From an uncultured Bacillota bacterium (lineage in GTDB: Bacteria > Bacillota > Clostridia > Lachnospirales > Lachnospiraceae), in assembly GCA_958352855.1 (NCBI GenBank), contig CATWQE010000107.1:1-7132 (forward strand): 7,132 nucleotides of DNA, given 5' to 3'. The notes under the pieces were generated by a model that worked only from the letters and a program-made list of their open reading frames with translations, was not told where the DNA came from and searched no databases. The position numbers were made by a program, and so were the translations under genes. Within the stretch, counting starts at the first letter, position 1. Each line of letters begins with the position of its first letter. Shown one piece after another: positions 1 to 6,160 of the stretch.

Positions 1-284
1 CGGATTTGTACGGAAGCTCTGTGCAGGAGTTTTTTGTGGAGATTCTGGACAGTCTGGAAAATGAACATACAAAACAACCTTTGGAGCTGATTACAGGGAA
101 GCTGGCAACTGCGGCCTGCAAGGCTGCGGTAAAAGGAAACAATACCCTGTCCCTGAAAGAAGCAGATCAGTTAATTGAACAGCTTCTGGGACTGGAAAAT
201 CCTTATCATTGTCCTCATGGGAGACCTACCATTGTCTCCATGACGAAATATGAACTGGAAAAGAAGTTTAAACGAATTGTGTAG
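1..284 (+). CDS. mutL: DNA mismatch repair protein MutL, C-terminal end (5' truncated by the window)
   Basis: Only the last 93 residues are present; the reading frame is open to the left edge, with the first full codon at position 3. MutL couples mismatch recognition by MutS to strand incision and excision. The fragment is the C-terminal dimerisation/endonuclease domain. It shows an ACK-type motif (TAACKAAVKGN), the metal-site motif CPHGRPT starting at nt 210, and a terminal FKRIV. In the family these belong to MutL proteins with intrinsic nickase activity, as in Bacillota without MutH. The DQHAxxE motif expected further upstream lies outside the window. miaA follows within 9 nt, as in many Clostridia where mutS-mutL-miaA are clustered. 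Identification rests on these motifs plus the miaA neighbour. Confidence 0.93.
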   Translation, partial: DLYGSSVQEFFVEILDSLENEHTKQPLELITGKLATAACKAAVKGNNTLSLKEADQLIEQLLGLENPYHCPHGRPTIVSMTKYELEKKFKRIV

Positions 285-287
285 GTG
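283..287 (+). promoter_or_regulatory. Ribosome binding site deciding the miaA start
   Basis: AGGTG overlaps the mutL stop codon and lies 6 nt before the TTG at 294. The GTG at 285 would sit inside this element and has no purine-rich site at a workable distance upstream. This favours the TTG start. Confidence 0.6.
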
Positions 288-293
288 AACAAA

Positions 294-1274
294 TTGAAAA
301 AACCTTTGATTATACTCACCGGTCCTACTGCAGCAGGCAAGACAAAATTATCCATTGCTCTGGCAAAAGCAGTAAACGGAGAAATTATTTCTGCGGATTC
401 CATGCAGGTATATCAGTACATGGATATTGGCTCCGCAAAAATAAAAAAAGAAGAAATGCAGGGCGTGCCTCATTATCTGATTGATGTGTTAAAACCGGAA
501 GAAGAATTTCATGTGGTGCGGTTTCAGGAAATGGCAAAACAGGCCATGGAGGAAATCTATGCCAAGGGAAAAATTCCTATTTTAACAGGGGGCACAGGCT
601 TTTACATTCAGGCAGTGGTAAAAGACATTGATTTTTCAGAAAACACAGAGAAATCAGAAATCAGAAGCCGCCTGGAGCAACTGGCAAAAGACAGGGGCAG
701 GGAATATCTTCACCAGAAACTATTAAAAGTGGACCCGGATTCTGCCCAAAAGATTCATGCCAATAATGTGAAGCGGGTTATACGGGCTTTGGAATACTAT
801 GAACTGACAGGAGAGAAAATTTCTCTTCATAATGAACGGGAGGCAGCCAAAGAATCCCCCTATTGTTATGCCTATTTTGTTCTCAATGATTTAAGAGAAA
901 AGCTGTATCAGCGCATTGATGCCAGAGTGGACGAAATGCTGAAAGAAGGTCTGGTACAGGAGGTAGAAAAACTTTCCCGGATGGGCTATACCAGAAATCT
1001 GGTGTCCATGCAGGGATTAGGATATAAGGAAATTCTGGCATATCTGGAAGGGGAGTGTTCCCTTGAAGAGGCGGTTTATATTTTGAAACGGGACACCAGA
1101 CATTTTGCCAAAAGGCAGATTACCTGGTTTAAACGGGAGCCGGATGTTATCTGGGTAAATAAGCCAGAGTTTGGATATGAGGATGAAAAAATCCTGAACT
1201 ATATGTTAGAAAACTGTGAGAAAAGAGGAATCATACATGGAAATGATGGATATGTACCAGAAGCTGGGAATTGA
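294..1274 (+). CDS. miaA: tRNA dimethylallyltransferase MiaA
   Basis: MiaA transfers a dimethylallyl group from DMAPP to N6 of A37 in tRNAs that read UNN codons; MiaB-type enzymes then often methylthiolate the product. The 326-residue protein has the P-loop GPTAAGKT (about residues 10-17), the DSMQVY substrate motif (about 35-40), TGGTGFYIQA (about 98-107), GLGYKE (about 241-246) and the C-terminal RDTRHFAKRQITWF segment (266-279). Length is near the family norm of 300-320, with a slightly long tail. The TTG start at 294 gives the usual N-terminus MKKPLIILTGPT and has an AGGTG site 6 nt upstream. The alternative GTG at 285 would add three residues. The last 38 nt overlap the next gene in another frame, so the final 12 or so residues are encoded by the PLP enzyme's start region. 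Likely translated together with mutL. Confidence 0.96.
   Translation: MKKPLIILTGPTAAGKTKLSIALAKAVNGEIISADSMQVYQYMDIGSAKIKKEEMQGVPHYLIDVLKPEEEFHVVRFQEMAKQAMEEIYAKGKIPILTGGTGFYIQAVVKDIDFSENTEKSEIRSRLEQLAKDRGREYLHQKLLKVDPDSAQKIHANNVKRVIRALEYYELTGEKISLHNEREAAKESPYCYAYFVLNDLREKLYQRIDARVDEMLKEGLVQEVEKLSRMGYTRNLVSMQGLGYKEILAYLEGECSLEEAVYILKRDTRHFAKRQITWFKREPDVIWVNKPEFGYEDEKILNYMLENCEKRGIIHGNDGYVPEAGN
1224..1229 (+). promoter_or_regulatory. Ribosome binding site of the COG4100 PLP enzyme
   Basis: AGAGGA inside the end of miaA lies 7 nt before ATG 1237. It supports that start over the in-frame GTG at 1216, which has no comparable site. Confidence 0.65.
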
Positions 1275-2526
1275 CCAGGAGGTACTGGCTTTTGGAAACA
1301 AAATAGAAAAGAGTCTGAAACAGCGGTTTGAGACTATTGATGAAACTGCAGAATACAACCAGCTAAAAGTGCTTCATGCCATGCAGAAAAATAAAGTAAG
1401 CGAAGCCTGTCTGTATTCTTCTACGGGATATGGCTACAATGATATCGGCAGGGATACGCTGGAAGAAGTGTATGCCAGCACCTTTCATACGGAAGCTGCT
1501 CTTGTCCGCCCTCTGCTGGCCTGTGGAACCCACGCTCTGGCTGTTGCCCTGGCAGGAAATCTCCGTCCGGGGGACGAACTGCTCTCTCCGGTGGGAAAAC
1601 CTTATGACACCCTGGAAGAAGTCATTGGGATTCGTCCGTCCAAAGGCTCTCTGGCAGAGTATGGCGTGACCTACCGACAGGTAGAACTACTGGAAGATGG
1701 CAGCTTTGACTATGAGGGCATTCGTGCTGCCATTCACGAGAATACAAAAATGGTAGAAATCCAGCGTTCCAAAGGGTATCTTACCCGCCCAACCTTTTCA
1801 GTGGAACAGATTGGGGAGTTGATTGCCTTTATTAAAGGAATTAAGCCGGACATTATTTGTATGGTGGACAACTGCTACGGAGAATTTGTGGAAAAATTAG
1901 AACCCAGTGATGTTGGCGCTGATTTGATTGTGGGCTCCCTCATTAAAAATCCAGGAGGCGGTCTGGCTCCCATTGGAGGCTATATTGCAGGAAAGAAGGA
2001 GTATGTAGACAATGCGGCCTATCGTCTTACCTGTCCGGGACTTGGGAAGGAAGTCGGTGCGACTCTTGGAGTAAATCCTGCTTTTTATCAGGGCTTTTTC
2101 CTTGCGCCAACCGTAACCGCAGGAGCTTTAAAAGGCGCTATTTTTGCGGCTAATATCTATGAAACCTTAGGATTTTCGGTAACGCCAAACAGTACAGAAA
2201 GCCGCCATGACATTATTCAGGCAGTGACCTTTGGAAACCCGGAGGGCGTCATTGAATTCTGTAAGGGTATTCAGGCAGCAGCTCCGGTAGACAGCTATGT
2301 TGAACCGGAACCATGGGCCATGCCGGGGTATGACAGTGATGTGATTATGGCTGCAGGAGCCTTTGTACAGGGCTCTTCCATTGAATTGTCTGCGGACGGA
2401 CCCATTAAACCGCCTTATACCGTATACTTTCAGGGAGGGCTTACCTGGTATCATGCAAAGCTTGGAATTTTAATGTCTTTGCAAAAGTTAGTAGAAAAAA
2501 ATCTGGTTGTTTTGCCAAAGGAATAA
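1237..2526 (+). CDS. PLP-dependent methionine gamma-lyase-family protein (COG4100, YnbB/aluminium-resistance type)
   Basis: This is a fold-type I PLP enzyme of 429 residues, the usual length for the COG4100 group. The group is variously annotated as aluminium resistance protein, cystathionine beta-lyase-like or methionine gamma-lyase family protein, and its true substrate is not settled. Visible signatures are GYGYNDIGRDTLEEVYA (about 64-80), the CGTHALAVAL segment near residue 96 that probably contacts PLP phosphate, MVDNCYGEF with the likely PLP-pyridine aspartate at residue 211, and SLIKNPGGG with the probable Schiff-base lysine at residue 237. All catalytic features look intact. The chosen ATG has a well spaced AGAGGA; ATG 1243 and 1246 are weaker options. 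The gene overlaps miaA by 38 nt and is followed by the next gene after 3 nt, so translational coupling is likely. The B. subtilis counterpart is ynbB. The family is certain enough; the reaction is not. Confidence 0.9.
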   Translation: MEMMDMYQKLGIDQEVLAFGNKIEKSLKQRFETIDETAEYNQLKVLHAMQKNKVSEACLYSSTGYGYNDIGRDTLEEVYASTFHTEAALVRPLLACGTHALAVALAGNLRPGDELLSPVGKPYDTLEEVIGIRPSKGSLAEYGVTYRQVELLEDGSFDYEGIRAAIHENTKMVEIQRSKGYLTRPTFSVEQIGELIAFIKGIKPDIICMVDNCYGEFVEKLEPSDVGADLIVGSLIKNPGGGLAPIGGYIAGKKEYVDNAAYRLTCPGLGKEVGATLGVNPAFYQGFFLAPTVTAGALKGAIFAANIYETLGFSVTPNSTESRHDIIQAVTFGNPEGVIEFCKGIQAAAPVDSYVEPEPWAMPGYDSDVIMAAGAFVQGSSIELSADGPIKPPYTVYFQGGLTWYHAKLGILMSLQKLVEKNLVVLPKE

Positions 2527-2529
2527 GGT

Positions 2530-3762
2530 ATGAAAAAAAGAAATGTGTGCATCATTGGCGGCGGTGCTTCCGGGATGATAGCCGCCTTATTTGCCGCAAA
2601 AGAAGGGGCGGCTGTTACAATTCTGGAGCATAACGATAAAGTGGGAAAAAAGATTCTGGCAACAGGAAATGGACGCTGTAATCTCACCAATCTGTATCAG
2701 GCGCCTTCCTGCTATCACAGCAGTGAGCAGGAAAGGGCGTGGGAAATTTTACAACAGTTTGATGTGCAGCAGACCATCCGTTTTTTTTCAGATCTGGGGC
2801 TTTATACCAGAAATAAAAACGGTGGGATTTATCCCTTTAGCATGCAGGCCCAAAGTGTGCGGGATGTACTGGAACTGGAAGCCAGACAGGAAAAGATAAA
2901 AATAAAGTGTAAGGAACATGTGAAAGAAATCATTCCATCTTCGAAGGAGGAATTTCCTGCATTTCGGATTATAACGGAAACCTGGACTTACGAAGCGGAC
3001 GCTGTGATTCTGGCCTGCGGTTCCAGGGCATCTCTTGTGGAAGGGGCAGATGGAAGCGGCTATGACCTGGCAAAAAAGTTGGGACTTTCTATGCGAAAGC
3101 CCCTTCCCGCACTGGTACCTTTGAAGGGAAAAGGAAGTTATTTTTCCAAATGGGCAGGCGTCAGGACAGAAGGAAAAATTTCTCTTTTTGCAGCAGGACG
3201 TCTTGTGGATGAGGCGGCAGGGGAACTGCAGCTTACAGAGTATGGTATTTCCGGTATTCCGGTCTTTCAGGTGAGCAGCCAGGCTGCCCGTCTGTTGGAA
3301 GAAGGAATTTCTCTTACTGCTGTTTTAGATTTTATGCCGGATTTTGAAGAACAGGCGCTCCTGGAATTTTTAAAGGGCCGCCAACAGGCACGCCTCTATA
3401 AAAATCAAAAAGAGCTGTTGCTGGGAATTTTCCCCAAAAAGCTGGTGGATGTACTGACAGAGGGAAAACCGGATCTGGAAACCCTGACTGGAAAAATCAA
3501 GAGATTTCCGGTTAAGATAAAAGGGAGCAAAGCTATGGAAGCCGCACAGGTATGCTCAGGAGGTGTTTTGTTAAAAAACATTCGCCCGAAAACCATGGAA
3601 TGTGTGGAACTTCCAGGGCTATATCTTGCAGGAGAAATTCTGGATGTGGACGGTATCTGCGGAGGCTATAATCTTCAATGGGCCTGGACCACAGGAGCGC
3701 TGGCAGGCATCCATGCAGCCAGAGGAAAGGAGAAACGGTCATGCTTAGAGTTCAACAACTAA
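2530..3762 (+). CDS. NAD(P)/FAD-dependent oxidoreductase, HI0933/YhiN family
   Basis: This 410-residue flavoprotein belongs to the HI0933-like (YhiN, BaiN-related) family, normally about 390-420 residues. The N-terminus carries the dinucleotide-binding glycines GGGASG (10-15) and the ribose-binding glutamate at residue 33. These are followed by the family hallmark GKKILATGNGRCNLTN (39-54). The C-terminus has GLYLAGEILDVDG then CGGYNLQWAWTTG (363-389), the second FAD-binding region typical of the family. There is no signal peptide or membrane segment, so it is cytosolic. The physiological substrate of most members is unknown; one branch has been linked to bile-acid reduction, but nothing here shows that activity. 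ATG 2530 follows the upstream stop by 3 nt and has AAGGA 7 nt before it, within the previous gene's last codons. Its last 22 nt overlap the next flavoprotein gene. Confidence 0.92.
   Translation: MKKRNVCIIGGGASGMIAALFAAKEGAAVTILEHNDKVGKKILATGNGRCNLTNLYQAPSCYHSSEQERAWEILQQFDVQQTIRFFSDLGLYTRNKNGGIYPFSMQAQSVRDVLELEARQEKIKIKCKEHVKEIIPSSKEEFPAFRIITETWTYEADAVILACGSRASLVEGADGSGYDLAKKLGLSMRKPLPALVPLKGKGSYFSKWAGVRTEGKISLFAAGRLVDEAAGELQLTEYGISGIPVFQVSSQAARLLEEGISLTAVLDFMPDFEEQALLEFLKGRQQARLYKNQKELLLGIFPKKLVDVLTEGKPDLETLTGKIKRFPVKIKGSKAMEAAQVCSGGVLLKNIRPKTMECVELPGLYLAGEILDVDGICGGYNLQWAWTTGALAGIHAARGKEKRSCLEFNN
3726..3732 (+). promoter_or_regulatory. Ribosome binding site of the COG2509 flavoprotein
   Basis: AAAGGAG lies 8 nt before ATG 3741, inside the end of the preceding gene. 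It fixes the start at 3741; the in-frame ATG at 3678 would give an unlikely 85-nt overlap and a 21-residue extension unlike the family. Confidence 0.75.
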
Positions 3763-5333
3763 AACTTCCGGTGTCTCATACCAGGGAAGAACTGGAGAAA
3801 AAAATTCAGAAAACCCTAAAAGTTTCCAAAGAAGAATTGTTATCCTGGAGTATCCGTAAGCAATCTCTGGATGCCAGAAAAAAGCCGGAATTGTTTTTTG
3901 TATACACAGTAGATGTTTCTGTGAAAAAAGAAAAGCAAGTCCTAAAAAGAGTTCACAATAAAAATGTTATGTTAACTATCGAAAAGAAGTTTTCTTATCT
4001 GCATCTGAAACGAGAGATGGAAGCCCCGCGTCCAGTGATTGTAGGCAGCGGGCCGGCAGGGCTTTTTTGCGCTTACTACCTGGTAAAGGCAGGGATGAAG
4101 CCTCTGGTGCTGGAACGTGGCGAAGATGTTGAGGATCGTCTAAAAACCGTAGAGCATTTCTGGTCAACCGGAGAGCTGAATCCAGAGTCCAATGTCCAGT
4201 TTGGAGAGGGAGGTGCAGGAACCTTTTCAGATGGGAAGCTGAATACCCTGGTAAAGGACCCTATGGGAAGAAATCAGGAGGTTTTAAAGATTTTTGTGGA
4301 AGCAGGAGCGCCAAAAGAAATTTTGTATCAGCAGAAGCCTCATCTTGGCACAGATGCCCTGATTGGATTAGTAAAAAATATCCGCCGCTTTATTGAAGAA
4401 GCTGGCGGGGAAGTGCGTTTTTCTTCTAAGGTGACTGATCTGGAAATCCGGGATAATACTTTAACTGCAGTAATGGTAAATGATTCTGAGAAGATTGAAA
4501 CCAATACCATGGTGCTTGCAGTGGGGCACAGCGCAAGAGATACCTTCTCCATGTTAAAGGAAAAAGGCTTGTGCATGGAGGCAAAATCTTTTGCAGTGGG
4601 ACTTCGGGCAGAGCATCCCCAGACCTTGATTAATCAGTATCAATATGGGCAGGAATGTCCAAAGGATTTGGGTGCGGCGGCTTATAAGGTAACTCACAGA
4701 GGAAAAAACGGACGGGGTGTGTACAGCTTTTGCATGTGTCCTGGAGGATATGTGGTAAATGCGTCTTCTGAACCAGGAAGGTTGGCTGTTAATGGCATGA
4801 GTTATCAAAAGAGGGATTCCCAAAATGCCAACAGCGCTTTGATTGTTTCTGTGACTCCGGAGGATTTCCCAGAGGATGGGGTGCTGGCAGGTGTAGAATT
4901 TCAGCGCAGACTGGAAGAGGCGGCTTTCGCGCTTGGAAAAGGGAAAATTCCGGTACAGCGGTATGAGGATTTCTGTCTCAACAGGGAGACGAAAGAATTT
5001 GGCGCTGTGAAGCCCTGTATGAAGGGAGGCTACACCATGGCAAATATCAGAACCTTGCTGCCGGAGGCTCTGAATGAGACCTTGGTAGAGGGAATTGAGT
5101 CCTTTAACCGCATGATTCCGGGATTTTCACAGCCGGATATGCTGTTAAGTGGCATTGAAAGCAGAACCTCTTCTCCTGTCCGGATTGTAAGAAATGAGCA
5201 GTTTCAGTCTTCAGTAGCCGGAATCTATCCATGTGGAGAGGGCGCCGGCTATGCGGGAGGGATTACTTCTGCTGCCATGGATGGACTAAAAGTTGGAGAG
5301 GCAATAACGAAAAATTTTATAAATTCCCTCTGA
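3741..5333 (+). CDS. FAD-dependent dehydrogenase of unknown function (COG2509)
   Basis: This 530-residue protein is of the COG2509 uncharacterised FAD-dependent dehydrogenase type. Residues 1-95 form the family's separate N-terminal domain, which is lysine-rich and begins MLRVQQLKLPV. The Rossmann FAD-binding motif VIVGSGPAGLFCAYYL follows at 99-114, with a ribose-binding glutamate at 125 (LERGEDVEDR). Next is the strongly conserved FGEGGAGTFSDGKL (154-167). The C-terminal FAD motif is GIYPCGEGAGYAGGITSAAM (494-513). It has no transmembrane segment and is expected in the cytosol. The reaction is not established; some homologues are loosely annotated as NAD(FAD)-utilising dehydrogenases. It overlaps the upstream flavoprotein gene by 22 nt and is probably translated by coupling. 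The two are different families rather than a duplication. It is the last gene before a 78-nt gap, so it is probably the operon's end. Confidence 0.92.
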   Translation: MLRVQQLKLPVSHTREELEKKIQKTLKVSKEELLSWSIRKQSLDARKKPELFFVYTVDVSVKKEKQVLKRVHNKNVMLTIEKKFSYLHLKREMEAPRPVIVGSGPAGLFCAYYLVKAGMKPLVLERGEDVEDRLKTVEHFWSTGELNPESNVQFGEGGAGTFSDGKLNTLVKDPMGRNQEVLKIFVEAGAPKEILYQQKPHLGTDALIGLVKNIRRFIEEAGGEVRFSSKVTDLEIRDNTLTAVMVNDSEKIETNTMVLAVGHSARDTFSMLKEKGLCMEAKSFAVGLRAEHPQTLINQYQYGQECPKDLGAAAYKVTHRGKNGRGVYSFCMCPGGYVVNASSEPGRLAVNGMSYQKRDSQNANSALIVSVTPEDFPEDGVLAGVEFQRRLEEAAFALGKGKIPVQRYEDFCLNRETKEFGAVKPCMKGGYTMANIRTLLPEALNETLVEGIESFNRMIPGFSQPDMLLSGIESRTSSPVRIVRNEQFQSSVAGIYPCGEGAGYAGGITSAAMDGLKVGEAITKNFINSL

Positions 5334-5337
5334 AGCA

Positions 5338-5366
5338 TATACATCGTTTTTAATCTGTGCTACAAT
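5338..5366 (+). promoter_or_regulatory. Candidate sigma-A promoter for radC (and mreB)
   Basis: The -10 hexamer TACAAT (5361-5366) is preceded by TGC, giving an extended -10 element. The -35 candidate TATACA (5338-5343) matches TTGACA at 4 of 6 positions with an ideal 17-nt spacer. Transcription would start near 5373, leaving a leader of about 40 nt. It lies in the only gap of its kind between the flavoprotein operon and radC, which supports a separate transcription unit. Confidence 0.55.
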
Positions 5367-5386
5367 GAACCTGCGAACACCGCAAA

Positions 5387-5402
5387 ATGCTGAAGAGAGC
5401 AT
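5387..5402 (+). other. Short hairpin in the radC leader, next to its Shine-Dalgarno
   Basis: ATGCT (5387-5391) can pair with AGCAT (5398-5402) around the 6-nt loop GAAGAG. The stem ends directly before the AAGG (5403-5406) that serves as the radC ribosome binding site. With only 5 bp it is weak and could be chance. Confidence 0.25.
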
Positions 5403-5411
5403 AAGGTTTTC

Positions 5412-6107
5412 ATGACAGAAGCTAAGACCATGAAAGAATTGCCGGAACATGACCGGCCTTACGAAAAATGTGTCCATCTTGGACCTCAGGCACTTACAGA
5501 CCCGGAACTTTTAGCAGTAGTATTAAGAACCGGTACCAGAGGAAGCACTTCTGTAGAAATGGCAGAAGAGGTACTGAATCTGTCCAGAGACAGGGAAGGA
5601 CTGCTGGGACTGCATCAGTTGAGTCTGACACAGCTCCAGTCCATAAAAGGAATCGGGAAAGTAAAAGCAGTACAACTAAAGTGTATTGGTGAGCTTTCTA
5701 AACGAATTGCCAGAAGAAGCGCCCAAAAGGGGCTTTCTCTGAACCATCCTCAGACCATTGCAGATTATTATATGGAGCAGTTGCGTCATGAAGAACAGGA
5801 ACAGCTTTTTTGTATGATGCTGGATACGAAAAATCACCTCCTTGGGGAGGAGATGATTTTTAAAGGTACGGTAAACAGCTCCCTGGTAAGTCCAAGGGAG
5901 ATTTTTCTGTCGGCTGTTTCTTATCATGCTGTGGGTATTCTTCTGATACATAATCATCCAAGCGGAGATCCTTCTCCCAGTGAGGCTGATTTAGATTTTA
6001 CCCAGCGGATAAAAGGCGCAGGGGAACTTCTTGGAATTCCTCTGTTGGATCATATTATTATTGGGGACTGCAAATATCTGAGTTTTCGTCAGGAGGGGAT
6101 TTTTTAG
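5412..6107 (+). CDS. radC: RadC family protein (HhH plus JAB/JAMM domain)
   Basis: RadC proteins (UPF0758) were named for a DNA repair role that was later questioned; their function remains unsettled. The 231-residue protein has the usual length and layout. The N-terminal KELPEHDRPYEK segment leads into helix-hairpin-helix-like sequence at about 72-95, with SIKGIGKVKAVQL. The C-terminal JAB/MPN domain runs from about 120 to the end. Its metal-binding motif HNHPSGDPSPSEAD (180-193) keeps both histidines and the aspartate, and a glutamate at 146-147 could be the upstream catalytic acid. ATG 5412 has a weak AAGG 5 nt upstream. ATG 5430 is possible but has no better site and would remove part of the usual N-terminus. 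It is preceded by a candidate promoter and followed by mreB, an arrangement common in Clostridia and several other phyla. Confidence 0.95.
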   Translation: MTEAKTMKELPEHDRPYEKCVHLGPQALTDPELLAVVLRTGTRGSTSVEMAEEVLNLSRDREGLLGLHQLSLTQLQSIKGIGKVKAVQLKCIGELSKRIARRSAQKGLSLNHPQTIADYYMEQLRHEEQEQLFCMMLDTKNHLLGEEMIFKGTVNSSLVSPREIFLSAVSYHAVGILLIHNHPSGDPSPSEADLDFTQRIKGAGELLGIPLLDHIIIGDCKYLSFRQEGIF

Positions 6108-6132
6108 CAGACAGGAACATCTGTCTGTTAAA
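6103..6132 (+). other. Stem-loop straddling the radC stop codon
   Basis: Positions 6103-6114 pair with 6121-6132 in a 12-bp stem with one G-U pair and the 6-nt loop GAACAT. The radC TAG stop lies inside the 5' arm. No U-tract follows (next bases TAGTAAG), so it is not a standard intrinsic terminator. It could stabilise or process the mRNA between radC and mreB, or act as a weak attenuator. The pairing is seen directly; any role is inferred. Confidence 0.5.
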
Positions 6133-6145
6133 TAGTAAGATAGAT

Positions 6146-6153
6146 AAGGGGAG
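6146..6153 (+). promoter_or_regulatory. Strong ribosome binding site of the mreB-like gene
   Basis: AAGGGGAG lies 7 nt before ATG 6161, the best Shine-Dalgarno in the window. It suggests efficient independent translation compared with the weak radC site. Confidence 0.75.
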
Positions 6154-6160
6154 CATTCAC

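Noticed and set aside
2167..2454. Antisense open frame of 95 codons within the PLP enzyme gene, and similar minus-strand frames elsewhere
   Set aside because: All lie fully opposite strongly recognised genes, show no family motifs and have no convincing ribosome sites. They are shadows of codon use.
3678..3740. Longer N-terminus of the COG2509 gene from ATG 3678
   Set aside because: It would overlap the previous gene's conserved C-terminus by 85 nt, and a good AAAGGAG is placed for ATG 3741.
5367..5378. GAAC-CTGC-GAAC as a possible LexA (SOS) box at the radC start site
   Set aside because: The Bacillota SOS box needs an inverted repeat, GAAC-N4-GTTC. This is a direct repeat, so it does not form the palindrome.
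6103..6132. Intrinsic terminator after radC
   Set aside because: The stem is good but is followed by TAGTAAG instead of a T-run on the plus strand, and by A-rich sequence on the minus strand. Kept only as a stem-loop.
6113..6141. Separate promoter for mreB with TAAGAT as -10
   Set aside because: No acceptable -35 lies 16-18 nt upstream, and the region is occupied by the stem-loop. Co-transcription with radC is simpler.
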